Assembly (NCBI GenBank): GCA_029204225.1
Contig: CM055102.1
Span: 34,344,585 to 34,408,584, forward strand
Direction of reading: 5' to 3'
Length of the DNA stretch: 64,000 bases
Origin: Diphasiastrum complanatum
Lineage: Eukaryota > Streptophyta > Lycopodiopsida > Lycopodiales > Lycopodiaceae
Both the position numbers and the translations under genes were made by a program. This document shows positions 12,983 through 25,440 of this stretch, piece after piece (the stretch's first letter is position 1; every line of letters starts with the position of its first letter). The notes under the pieces were generated by a model. The model searched no databases and was not told the DNA's origin. It saw nothing but the letters and a program-made list of their open reading frames with translations.

Positions 12983-14671
12983 CTATCGCCTATGCCGGGC
13001 TATGTCATCATTATTTGGAAGCATTCCCATGAGCCTACCAGCTGAGTTTTGGTAGGCATACATGAAGCCTCCCATTAACCCAATAATCCCAGCAGTGTAC
13101 ATTGATGGGCCTCGTATATGTGAGCTTGCACCTGAATGCATTCGCATAAAGCACATTGTCAAAGATGACACAAACTGCACCAAAAAATGAACCCCAGTTC
13201 CTGTACAGAAAACATGTAACCTGATGCTTGATGGAAGAAGATTAGAACCAATTATAAGACACATGGATTTGAAAACTTTTTGGCTTAATCTCCGTATCTT
13301 TGTATTGGCTCAGAAATGGACTTTCACATCCCCAAGGATCCTTGTCTCTAGAATCTGAACTTGGTAGTACCAATTGAAATTTGGAGTGTCAACTTACCAA
13401 TGAATTGTAGCACCAGTCCTAGTTCAATTTCCAAAGTTGGAGCTATCAATACTATCCAAACCTTTGCTTCAAAGATTCTGAATTATGGCATCCCATACCA
13501 TCAACAACGACTTCAAATCATGGGATGTTTAAATTTATCTCTTACTCTAGCATTGCATACATAAGAGACGTGTCCATAGCACACTTTCCACTTCTCCAAG
13601 AATTCATAATGTCGCTCAACCTTCAAGCTCAATGAAAATGAGAAGAGTTCCATTAATCATCATGTACAAATGAGTGTTACAAAATGGCTTCCCACATCCT
13701 CTCAATCCAAAGCTACCAATAAACGTCAAAATTCGCCAACAACTAGCGCAAAAGTACATTGTGACTATGGAAGCTACAGGCAAGTCATTACGAAGACATA
13801 CAATTAGCTAGGCACTTGAAAACTTGCAATTTGAGCTAACACTTGGGTGCTTAGACTGTTGAAGTCTCACAACTTATTGGATGCCAATTGGACCCCGAAA
13901 ATGCATCATAGTGCTATGTAAAAGTCCGTTTGGAACACAAAATGTTGATAGTAAGAATGCTAAAAAGGGAAATTTGCTGACTGGTCATAAGCTGGCTCCA
14001 AAGCCACAGATTATTAAGAACAAAAATACCATCGCGAAGTTTCAAGATCTTTATGTTCATGAATAGAGATCATCTTCATGCTTATAAAACCCTCGATGTT
14101 CCAGCTACTTTTTAAATTCAGATTCAGCCAATAGATGAGTCGTAAATAAGGCATCCCTTCTTACTGATACTATGTGAAATATAAATTGATACTGTTGAGC
14201 ACACTTTTGTCCAATAGTTGATTTTATTTAAGGACCAAAGATCCTACGAACTGCATCTGACAAACAATGCTTTGCATGAGATTACCCTAAAAGCCTTCAG
14301 AGAATACAACTTATAGCTCTAGTTACGATGAAACACTTATGCATGAATAATAGATGTCTGAGGTTCGAAAGCTTTCCAATTAAGACAAGGAATCGCGGAA
14401 CATATGAACGGCCATTGGACTTTGAAACCTAAGATTGTTCACCTTGCAACAAAAGATTGCTCACCAGATTTGAAGAATGCAGAAAAGGCTTAGGTTGAGA
14501 AAATGCGAGGTTAGGACCAAACATACCTGCAAGGTAGCCGAATGGTAAAGAGACTCCAGTGATGGTGGTGATTTTCAGGTAGTCCAGCATGCTGAAGTTG
14601 GAGACGGTTTTTCCGAATGAAGGATTTGCGTCAATGACAGGGTGCTTAGGTTCGTCCAGAATGATGCCCAT
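12983..14671 (-). CDS. NADH:ubiquinone oxidoreductase (complex I) 20.9 kDa-like (NUXM) subunit
   Basis: A two-exon gene for a 97-aa accessory subunit of mitochondrial respiratory complex I. Exon 1 is 14671-14527 (48 codons plus one base) and ends GCAG|GTATGT. The 1395-bp intron ends TTCAG, and exon 2 is 13131-12983 with stop TAG. Joined in phase, the product has the family's hallmarks: an N-terminal HPVIDANPSF segment, NFSMLDYLKITTITGVSLPFGYLAG (a membrane helix), then RGPSMYTAGIIGL and GGFMYAYQNSAGRLMG (a second helix) and a short charged tail. Length and layout match plant and fungal NUXM proteins, which are about 100 aa with two helices. No frameshift or missing segment is seen, so the gene looks functional. 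The ATG is the first in the exon and starts the conserved N terminus. The identification rests on recalled family motifs, not on a search. Confidence 0.88.
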
Positions 14672-14962
14672 TGCTGTCGATCCCTCCCTTACTCTCCCCT
14701 CTCTCGCGATCCAACCCTAACAGCGAGCTCTCGCGCTTTTCCTCTATGGCTACCTTCCTCATCTATTCCCTCTATTTTCATTAAACGAGTACAATATTGT
14801 CCCCTTTCACACTGTCGACTTCTAGATTTTTCCGGCCCTCATACCTTCTGGCCTTTTTCACACATCACTGGCATATATCCCTTTTACTCTGGCCCTCTGT
14901 GTCTTTGTCTAGATGCTTTGGTCGAGTAACGCCCGACCACCGGCAGGCCCTGGACCAATGTT

Positions 14963-15170
14963 CTTGTGACATGTGGCATCAAATATATACATCCCGATGG
15001 AGAGTAGTTTAACTAATGTTGATGGATGTGTGGTTACATAATTTGTTAACCACGACAGAGTCGATGTCCTCGTAACGTGTGGCACCAGATGCCATCCTGA
15101 TGAAAAGTAGTTTAATTGCTGCTGACGGCTGGTTACATGGTATGCTAACCACAACTTGCATGATTTACTA
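14963..15170. repeat. 106-bp tandem duplication upstream of the complex I gene
   Basis: Two diverged copies start at 14963 and 15069. Each has a (C/T)GTGGCA(T/C)CA block, then GATG(G/A)..AGTAGTTTAA and a GGTTACAT...GTTAACCAC / GCTAACCAC block. They lie 300-500 bp upstream of the complex I start codon on its promoter side. Confidence 0.65.
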
Positions 15171-15209
15171 CTCGTCACAGTGAACGACGCCAACAATACT
15201 GCAATCAAA

Positions 15210-17040
15210 GCTCAAATTTATACAATTTAGCAACCATGGTAGATTTTGAAACGAATGGGATTCAATGATGCAATTTAAAGATATCACCGCTCCCCCTGTT
15301 ACTACATTTCTTGTATGTAGACCATGGAGTTGCTAGTTGCCTTTGCTAACAAGTGTCATCTAGGTCCTAGGTTCCTTGTGCTACACTCCATAACATAAAC
15401 CTGGGCTGCAAATAAGAGGGACATGTCAGTCTACGAGTAAATTCATGCGAGTTTATTTAGTCTGTGTATTTTGCTTGTGCCATGCAGACTAAAAAAAGAA
15501 GAAACATGAAATTATTTCCTATAAATTTGCAATCTTATTTGTCATATATCTCAAACGAGCTGTTTACAAGAAAGTATATGCATCCAAGGCATTGGATGCA
15601 ACATTGCATGTTGTGACATTTGAGATGTATCTAAAATAACGGAGAATTCTTAGACAATTTTTTTTGGAAAGACACTAATGTAGTTAGTTGAACTCAAAAA
15701 ACTATTATGAGAACATGATTAACCATCAAATCCAAGTTTCGTCCTGGACTACACCAACAACAAGCAAAACCACATATGCCAATGAATGCTGCAAAAGTCC
15801 TTCAACTATCGAACACATAATTCATTGACACCCAATTCAAATGCTATTTCTAGGTCATATTCTAGTTTCCACCAAGAGACATGACATGAACTATTTCTTG
15901 ATCACTTGGATGGGTTAGTGAATGAGCACGTTGGTTTTCACATCCAATCCTTTGATTAAAAAATAAATATGGCACTTAATTTTTACTTGTAATAAAAGAC
16001 AACTATTTAGATATAAATGGACCTAGTCTAAGAGTTGTCAAGTCTCGTAATCACATAAACTTTCGTACTTGCAAAATGACTTCTTGTTATCTCTTGTAAA
16101 TGACAATTTGGTTATAATGTTGGCAATCACATCCTTAGAGAACTCAAACACACCATATCTTCACATGTTTTTTGGATTGTTTGTTTGCATACATTTCAAT
16201 TGCTGAGTGACATCTTTTGTCACCTCAATATTTGTTGTAGTGGCCTCTATGGAAAAGGGGGGTGGGGGTGGGCACAACACAAGCAATATGCCTGTTGAGC
16301 TCATCTTGGATCAATGAAGTCCCTTCTTCAACCAACCGTATCTCCTAGACTACACATGTATTTTGAAGCATTAATTTCAAGACTAATGAAAAATAGATAT
16401 GTGAATGTTGTGTTGATGCGATGTTGCTTGATAAGAGAGAGAACCTATGTAATATCCACTACTCCAACCACCAAGTGGATAATTCTGCTTCATTAGGGCA
16501 TTGGAGGCTTGGGTTAGGTAAAAAAGGAATGTCATGTAATGCTAATCCTCAAATACAGGTTCACCTATTACTCTTTGATGAGAATCCATTATATATACTT
16601 TTGAGATAAGTTTTTGAGAGATTGTCGAGATTGGTGTTCAAGGTCAAGTAGATGTTTCAAATTTTGATTGATCTTCGAAGTTTATGAATGTGATTTCACA
16701 TGTGCCTCAAGTCATGGTGATGGTGATTTGCATGTGATTAGAGGTGTTTTAGAAGCAACTACCAAACTAGGAGATTTCTACCTAAAATCTGATTAGCACT
16801 CCTTGTTGATTGTGCAACCTTCAATACTTGATTGATTCGTTGTGAATCATTTAAGATTCTAAAACATAAAATTTATCAAAAAGTAACACTCTCGTAGAGA
16901 CACTCTTTTGAAATTCACTTTTTCCATGTATTTGAGTGTTTATTCTCTTGGGTTTTTGCCACATTTGCATATATAGATTTTCAAAGTTTAATTATTTCTT
17001 CAACGATTCTAATGTTTGTGCTTGTACGTAGTTCTAATCT
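15210..17040. other. gene-free spacer
   Basis: No gene is recognised. A G-rich patch lies at 16257-16272. Short open frames near 16300-16600 show no known motif. Confidence 0.5.
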
Positions 17041-17074
17041 CTAGTTCCGTGTTTTTCTTTTTATATTTTCTTTT

Positions 17075-18640
17075 TCATTTTTTTGGTAAGATAATGTTTT
17101 CATTTTGGTCACTACTCATATTCCACAATCTACTCATCGTAGCTTGTGAGATGCCTTTGACATTCACCATTTCCAATTGACCATTGACTTTGTTTTGAAT
17201 GTCCTTTACCTTGTATAAACTAGGAAGAACATATTTTGTGTCTCGAACTCCCGTATTAGTTGTTCGACAGTTGTGTGGCATTCTATCTGCAGTTGTTTTT
17301 ACAAACTCTCAAATTGCTTCCTTGGCTGCAGTAACATGTCCATGTTCTCTGTAATTTCCCATGTTACCATGCATCCCTTTCACTGCACCCCTTTTCCATA
17401 GATATTTGTATCTAAAAAATGAAGCTCTAGAAATACCACGAATAATCTACCAAGTTTTCTCACAAATACCTCTTCCGTTATACATCATTTTTCTAGTTCC
17501 CATTGGTGCTGATGAAAATGACAAACACAAATGTTAGTCAATCGTTATGTCGTTGCCCGTAATAGTTCACGCGAGACTCAAAAACTTCTTTGCGGCTTGT
17601 TATTTGGCAACATTGCCTTTTGCAACAATCAATTGTGGAGACTGCCATGACACTAGAAATACCACATACCTTTATTTTCTCTTTGTTTCCATTGCCATGC
17701 ATTGTAGCATGTCCTTGTCTCGAAGCATACACTTGGTGATTCAAACTATCTCCTTTGTTGAATTTAATTGCATTTGATCTTATGCCCGCATTGAATCCTG
17801 ATGGTGTATTCTTTGAAACATTGCAATGTCTGGACTGCAACTTTGGCATCTCTGACGACTCTTCACATCCAAAGGCTTCCTCCGGTGACAAGGCCCTCCT
17901 CTTGATCGAGCTTTCACCTTGTAGCAGTGGAAAACCATTGCTCGTTTGCACGTCTGATATGGACCATCGATACACATGATCTTCTTCTAGTTGTATGAGA
18001 CATGCTGGGCATTGACCACCATCAGCTGTCTTGTATACAATTACACCAACCGAGTCCACACCCAGATGCTCATTGCCCACAATGTCATGTGGTGAAACAA
18101 GCGACACAATAACCTTTCCTAGAGTCTCACATTCATGTACCAATAAAACCTGTCTTCCAATCCAATCCCTTCGTTGAATGAAACTGTCACATTCCTTTCT
18201 TTTGGATAAAATTGTTGTTCCTAGACATTTAAAAAAAAAATTGTCCTTTCAAAAACCTCCTCCTGTATCCAGGAATTCCTCCACTTTTGCCAAGCAATTT
18301 TGTCATCATGTTCTCGAGCAACAATAGTGCTCGAGACATCATCAATGCAATGCTTTTTCATTTCATGAAGTGACCACAACACATAGGTGCCAATGGCCTC
18401 TTCTATTGTCTCAGCACCCATTGTTGGAAAAGAGAGCTTTGCATCAAGTTGCATGCCTTTTTCCACACTCACGCATGCCATGCCATCCTCTATTCTTTGA
18501 AAGTGACATAGATCTCCAACACATGTGCTTTTAATCTTGCCCAAGGCTAACAAAACTCCATGGGATTGCAGATCCACTAGGTCTCCAACCACCACCTGGT
18601 TGAAAAAGAACATTAGCAAATGCGCATGCATGAACAAGTA
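17075..18640 (-). pseudogene. CACTA-associated-like protein, broken
   Basis: Minus-strand coding text runs from an AG acceptor near 18600 down to about 17075. The first block (18597-18221) reads VVVGDLVDLQSHG... and ends EEAIGTYVLWSLHEM, like a small beta-rich domain found in proteins carried by plant CACTA (En/Spm) elements. A run of ten A's at about 18231-18240 breaks the frame; one base of change joins it to the next block (18220-17538), which holds what looks like a second, related domain (LGKVIVSLVSP..VGNEHLGVDSVGV) and a Ser/Lys-rich tail. A third block (about 17410-17075) reads REHGHVTAAKEAI-stop-EFVKTTADRMPHNCRTTN and QATMSRLWN. That stop is TGA, one C-to-T change from CGA. The transposase itself and terminal repeats were not seen. 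It could instead be a host gene with a sequencing indel. Confidence 0.45.
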
Positions 18641-18814
18641 AGTTTGACAAAACTAACACTCATTAAATCACAACATCAACAACACATTTATTATAAAACC
18701 TAGCCCACAACATGTAATTGTCAAGTATAAGCCAGTCTGCTCACTAGTACTCACTAATGTCTCAAAAATGGTACTGTAGAACTAAAGAATGACGAACACA
18801 CACATGTTTGACGA

Positions 18815-18834
18815 ACACACACACACACACACAC
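18815..18834. repeat. (AC)n microsatellite
   Basis: Perfect AC tract of about 10 units. Confidence 0.95.
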
Positions 18835-19470
18835 ATACTTATATGACATTAGGCATATTAGAGATCGGACAGATAGAGAATGCTGTGCAGGCGATTACCA
18901 AGAGCTTAAAATTTTCAATTTGCATGATGTACCTACATCTCCCAACTATATGTGAGTTGCAAGCATTGAGTTGTTATTATTGAAATTTGACTCAAGTTGT
19001 TTTGTTTTAACAACAAAGGTTAGCATCCAACTTTGGAAATTGCAAGTTGCTTTGAAATTTGATTAACTTGTCCAATATTGTGTTGGATGTATGTTGTCTT
19101 TGTTAAAATATGTGTAGTAGACCTACTATTCGAGGACACAAATTTGCCATGGGTGAAGGATTCAGATTGCCTAACATGACAATAGAATGTTCATCAATAA
19201 GCATACTCGATCTCGAGCAGCTCTAGAGTTGTAGTAGTGATTGGGTTATAGAATACTAAGACAACATTAGTCAAAATGCTTAGATCCCAGCTTGTGGAAT
19301 GCTCGAGTTGAAGCATGGTTCTGACTTAAATTCCATCTGATCAAATTCATACGCGAGTTGGAACAAATTTTTATGCCTTCTATATGCGAACAACTTTATG
19401 TCTACAACAAGTAAAGAAAATTTATGCAAAAAAAATGAGAATTGAAGGCCATTGTAAAAAGCATCTAGCC

Positions 19471-19770
19471 AACTCGAGCACTGCTCGAGTTGGAACATTT
19501 TTTTTGATATTCTTAAATAGCTATTGAGAAATGATCTAGGCACCTCGACCAGTGCTCGAGTTGGAACTATTTTTGATACCCTATTTGTCATGCAGACTTT
19601 GAACAATATCTCAACCTTGACATGAAATATACCTTTTCTATACCCTATCTCAATGTCTATGTGGTTTGATTGTATCATTTGAATTTTAAGATAGTGTTGT
19701 TGAGGAGTGTTACTTGAGTAGATCACTAAAGCATAGCAATGGAATAGCCAACTCCAGCACTACTCGAGTT
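19471..19770. repeat. palindrome cluster 0 (three sites)
   Basis: The first copies of the 21-bp palindrome that marks this region: a perfect site at 19471-19491 (arm AACTCGAGCA, one centre base, arm TGCTCGAGTT) and degenerate ones at 19542-19562 and 19750-19770. Two half sites lie just before them, near 19204 and 19290. The text after each site begins GGAAC. Confidence 0.85.
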
Positions 19771-19988
19771 GGAACAATTTTTTATGTCACTCTATGTGAA
19801 CAGTTTTACTGAATTCATATCTTGGAGGCCTTGAACAAATGTTTTTGGGTATATACTAAGTCCTTGTTTATACGCTATATATCATTCATAGCTAATGCAC
19901 GGCAAGCCAAGTTCTAGTTAAGGTCCAACAATAGCTAGTATATTCTACTTCAATATGTTATGGACATAGCTAGCATATTGATGTTACA

Positions 19989-20330
19989 TTGCACTACACA
20001 GTATGGAAGCACTCTGCAGGGAACTCTTTGGTTGGTAAACCACGGGCCGAGCCATGTATAGAGATAAAGTCTTCTCTCCAAAGTAGGTATGGCGGGGTGC
20101 CGAAAAGGGGACCAGAGGGGGCGAGGCACAAATATCGTGCTCCAAGGCTCAGAAATCGGACGACAATAGGGTGGTCAACCAAGAAAGAAATAGTAGCAAC
20201 AACATCCGTCGAGAAACACTACTATTCTGTTTCAACGACGCTAGATTTTGGGATCATGAAAACCCTTAGGCATAACCCAGTCAAATACTTCATGGTTAAT
20301 GCTACCTTTAAACACACACTTTTTTAAGCA
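19989..20330. other. GC-richer block of unknown origin
   Basis: This 340-bp stretch between two palindrome clusters is richer in GC than its surroundings, has blocks such as GGCGGGGTGCCG and GGGGGCGAGGC, and lacks the palindrome. It is open on both strands for 60-112 codons, but neither translation shows a known domain. An organellar fragment or a foreign insert is possible. Confidence 0.35.
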
Positions 20331-20499
20331 TGTGCTAGGAGTGGTCACCTCACTGTTGCCACCTAGCGGCGCAGCCCTAGTTCCACGATAATAGGTGGTG
20401 TTGGTGTGACTGTTTTTTTGAGAGGGTCGGTCAAAACACAAAAAAGACTACTTCGGTGGAACACAAATTAAAGTGCGTAAAACTACTCATAACTAGAAG

Positions 20500-21625
20500 A
20501 GGTTTTTCTTGAGACCATATAACCGTAACTCGAACATTGTTCGAGTTACTAGTACAACAAGAGTTTTTTCCTCAGACCATACAGCTGTAACTCAAACATT
20601 GTTCAAGTTAATAGTACAAAAAGAGGTTGTTCTTGAGACCATACGAGCGATATAACTGTAACTCGAGCACTGTTAGAGTTATTAGTACAACAAGAGGTTG
20701 TTTCTGGGACCATATAAGCGATATAGCTATAACTCGAGCACTGTTCAAGTTATTAGTATAGAAGAGGTTGTTCCTGAGACCACATAGCTGTAAGTCGAAC
20801 ACTGTTTGAGTTATGAGTACAACAAAAGGTTGTTCTTGAGACCATACTAGCAACATAGCTGTAACTCGAGAAATGTTCAAGTTATCAGCATAGAAGAGAT
20901 TTTTCCTGAGACCATATAACTGTAACTCGAACATTGTTCGAGTTACTAGAACAAGAAGAGGTTGTTCCTGAGATCCTATAGTTGCAACTCAAACACTGTT
21001 CGAGTTATTATTATAGAAGAGGTTCTCCTGAGACCAAATGAGACCATATAGTTGTGAGACCATATGAGACCATATAACTGTAACTCGAACATTGTTCGAG
21101 TTACTAGAACAAGAAGAGGTTGTTCCTGAGATCCTATAGTTGCAACTCAAACACTGTTCGAGTTATTATTATAGAAGAGGTTCTCCTGAGACCAAATGAG
21201 ACCATATAGTTGTGAGACCATATGAGACCATATAGTTGTAACTCGAACATTGTTTGAGTTATGAGTACAACAAAAGGTTGTTCCTAAGAACATACGAGCA
21301 AAATAATTGTAAATAGAGTACTATTCAAGCTGCTAATATAGAAGAGGTGGTTCTTGAGACAATATAGTGGTAACTCGAACAATTTTCGAGTTAGTAGTAT
21401 AGAATAGGTTGTTCCTGAGATCATATAGTTATAACTCGATCACTGTTCGAGTTATTGGTATACAAGAGGTTCTTCTTGAGACCATATAGTTGTGAGAATA
21501 TATAGCTATAACTCAAACATTGTTGGACTTATGAGTATAACAAAAGGTTGTTCCTGAGACCATATGAGTAATATAGCTGTAACTAGACTACTGTTTGAGC
21601 TGCTAGTATAGAAGAGGTTGTGCAC
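20500..21625. repeat. palindrome array A, 61/71-bp units, about 16 sites
   Basis: Units read GAAGAGGTTGTTCCTGAGACC, then CATATAGCTGTA, then a palindromic site, then (A/T)(T)TAGTA. Sites start at 20527, 20589, 20660, 20731, 20792, 20863, 20924, 20986, 21082, 21144, 21240, 21372 and 21433, with weaker ones near 21310, 21513 and 21581. Spacing alternates between 61-62 and 71 bp because some units hold an extra 9-10 bp (GAGCGATAT). Three sites are perfect palindromes of a variant type (arms AACTCGAACA and TGTTCGAGTT). Open frames on the minus strand here are satellite-derived. Confidence 0.9.
20911..21226. repeat. 158-bp exact tandem duplication inside array A
   Basis: The bases from 20911 to 21068 are repeated without a visible difference from 21069 on. 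Each copy holds two palindromic sites. The lack of divergence, compared with 10-20% between neighbouring single units, indicates a recent duplication. Confidence 0.9.
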
Positions 21626-21739
21626 TTTCTATAGAAGAGGTTCAAGATGAGATATGTGCAAGAGCACCTCTTATCTTCATATGCACAATTCAAACATACC
21701 CATGTGATAATGTGACTTATCTGTCCATCCTAAACTCAT

Positions 21740-22850
21740 GTGTAATCGATTTTGGATAATTCCTGTCATTCAAGAACTCCTGACAAAGGATTCATATCGC
21801 GTTTATACAACTAAAAAGGCAATCCAATATCATATACTACAAAAGGCTTTAGATCATAGCTCTAACTCGAGCACTGCTCGAGTTAGACAATTTGAAATAT
21901 GGTTTATACAACTCAAAAAGCAATAGCATATGATATGTCTATACAATGGAATCATGGCATACATCTGCCTCGAACACTGCTCAAGTTTGACACCAATTTT
22001 GTCCAGATTATACACTCTTGGCAATTATAGCAAGCCTGACAAAGGAATCATGGCATACCTAACTCGAGCACTGCTCGAGTTCCACAATTTGAAATGTGCT
22101 CTACACAACTAAGAATGCAATCCAACATCATATGTCTACAAGGGCTTCACAAAATACCCCTAACTCGAGCACTGCTCGAGTTGGACACCAAATTTTGTTC
22201 ATTCAAGAACTCCTGACAAAGGATTCATATCTCGTTTATACAACGAAAAAAGCAATCCAACATCATATACTACAAAAGGCTTCAGATCATAGCTCTAACT
22301 CGAGCACTGCTCAAGTTACACAATTTGAAATATGGTTTATACAACTCAAAAAGCAATAGCATATGATATGTCTGTACAATGGAATCATGGCATACATCTG
22401 CCTTGAACACTGCTCAAGTCCAATTTTGTCCAGATTATACACTCTTGGCAATTATAGCAAGCCTGACAAAGGAATCATTGCATACCTAACTCGAGCACTG
22501 CTCGAGTTCCACAATTTGAAATGTGGTCTACATAACTAAAAATGCAATCCAACATCATATGTCTACAAAGGCTTCAAAGAATACCCCTAACTCGAGCACT
22601 GCTTGAGTTGGACACCAAAGTTTGTCCATATTATACCCTCCAATATCATATGTCGACAACTTCAAATCTGATTTATACAACTCAAAAAGCAATAGCATAT
22701 GATATGTCTGTACAATGGCATCATGGCATACATCTATCTTTTTTCAAGTTAGACACCAATTTTATCCAGATTATACGCTTCTGGCAATTATAGGAAGCCT
22801 AACAAAATAATCATGACATAGCTAAGTCGAGCATTGGTCGAGTTATGCAA
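21740..22850. repeat. palindrome array B, about 433-bp higher-order repeat
   Basis: A composite unit starting CAAGAACTCCTGACAAAGG occurs at 21771 and again at 22204, an offset of 433 bp. Each copy contains four palindrome sites: 21864, 21968, 22061 and 22162 in the first; 22297, 22402, 22488 and 22589 in the second. A last site is at 22824. Three sites in the first copy and one in the second are the exact canonical palindrome. The two copies differ mostly by point changes and one short deletion near 22420. Confidence 0.88.
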
Positions 22851-23104
22851 ATTGAATAGCTTAATAGACTCATGTGTATTAAAATATACAATCATATCTT
22901 CTGGTTTACAATTAGCCTTTTCTATTAGAAGGACACAACTTAAATAGAATTAGTAGTACTTGATTAGTAAATATAACTTACTATACATTTAAAATTACTC
23001 ATTAGCAATGCCAACTCCCGTGGATTAGCAAATACAACATATTATAAATTTATTTTGCCACTCTTCCTTGAGTTCTCCATCATTGTAAATATATACATAT
23101 CTAT

Positions 23105-23700
<596 letters not shown>

Positions 23701-23709
23701 TTCCTCAAC

Positions 23710-25440
23710 GCCTTGGATATCTACTCGTGAAACATTTAAATTGTTCTCAAGGAATACAGTATAGCAATGCGCTAATATTCAAAGCGGTAGAGGTTTTCTA
23801 AGAGATCATTTAGACACATTGGGATTGAATGGCGATTTTGATAATGCTTGCAAGAGTATGGAGTTTCTGGAAATGTGCCTACCTTACTATTGCTTGCCAT
23901 GATGCTTCCTTTGATCTTGCAAAAATCCGGTTCGTGTTCTTGGTATCAGGTACGCTCCTTGTTGTCGATTCTTGCTATTGTTATGAGGTACATTTGATGC
24001 TTGAAATTATTGTTCTAAAAGATGCATTGTCGTGAAATCTGTTTTGTATCCAGCCAAAGTCCTTGCGCTTTTGATCTTCCTTCCGCTCCTCATTTTCCAG
24101 CTTGCTGATGAATAAAGTTCTTCATAAACTGCACTTCGACTTGTTTCTTCAATTGTGTGTCCTTCTTTTAACTACACTTCCGCTTCTTTTAGCTACTATT
24201 TTGTCTCCTTCCGCTTCTTTTTGCTACTATTGTACCTGTATGATCTTGTCGCTTTCATTGTACATGCATGAACTATAGGAACTTGTCGCTTCGTTTTTCC
24301 TCAATGAATTGTAAATGCTAATGCTAACTTAGAAGCGTAATTTTTGATTGTGTGCCTGTATGATTTTCTCGCTTTCGCTTTCATTGTTCCTGTGTGATCT
24401 GTTATTGCTAATCTTGTCTGAGCAGCGTTATCTCTAATTGTATTCTCAAATCTCTGCTAGTGGAAAATTGGAGGGAAAATTATTCAACTAGATTACTATG
24501 TATAATCTCTGCTCTCTAGATTGCTAAACTCTAGTCTAATCTAAGCTCTTCCAAGTGCCACGTTTCAAAAAATTCGCAAGTCACTGGTTTCTAGTCTCTA
24601 GTAGTCTAAAATTGGGGGGAACCGAAATTCAAATTTAGTCGAGGTGAGAGTTTGGCATAGAAGTCTTATACCCAGTTGTTTCTTAATAAAAAGATAAATA
24701 AGACATAATTTCGCCATGTGTTTTTACGGCTTTTGCAATGCAATTTTGTTACGGAAACACAAAAATGCATTTGGAAATATATATGTGAGCATTGATATCT
24801 ATGATTCTAGTTTCCTTTGATATTTATTTGAAAGGTCTCACATATGTTTGAGCTCTTCTATATTTCACGTATTAAATATGAAGTCATGTGTGTGTTATGA
24901 GACAATATGTGAAGTCTCATGTACGACTAGTAACATATCTGATGACTAATGTCATCAAATATATTAAACAATTTGTTTAAAAATGTTTGTCTTGAACGTT
25001 TTTGGTGATACTTGACATGTTGTAGCCATAGCCAATTTTGTATTTTTGCTCTAATCTAATGTGGTATATAGACTCCTTGTATTTCTAATAGGATGTTGTT
25101 CCATTACCAAACTACTAGGCTTTAAATGAACAACTCTTTGTGTGATCAAATTTACTCAAATCTTGTATTTTTGGACTTTGAACAAACATTGTTGTGTTAT
25201 TAAAGAATTTTTTATGTTTTCTAAAAAAACAAAAATATTTTTCAAACCCTAATCAATGAAACTACCTAAACTAGTCCCAAAAATACTAGGTTTGAAATAC
25301 ACAAAGTCAAGAAATACTAATGGTCATGACTCATGAGAAATTCAAATGAATGATTTTTTTATCATGTCAATGAGTTGTCGTTAGAACATAAAGTGTTGGA
25401 GGAGTGCTAGAGTTGGGGGACAAATTGCATACTTTTTATT
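23710..25440. other. gene-free spacer with small local repeats
   Basis: No exon is supported. Near 24178-24231 the phrase TTCCGCTTCTTTT(A/T)GCTACTATT occurs twice, 31 bp apart, and related CCTGTATGAT.TT.TCGCTTTC text recurs at about 24236 and 24355. Confidence 0.5.

Noticed and set aside
16257-16272. Possible G-quadruplex
   Set aside because: Only three separated G runs are present (six, five and three G's), short of the usual four.
20608-20934. 108-codon minus-strand frame with internal repeats (LRKNLF, WSQEQP)
   Set aside because: It is the translation of the 61/71-bp palindrome units; the repeat period explains the protein repeat.
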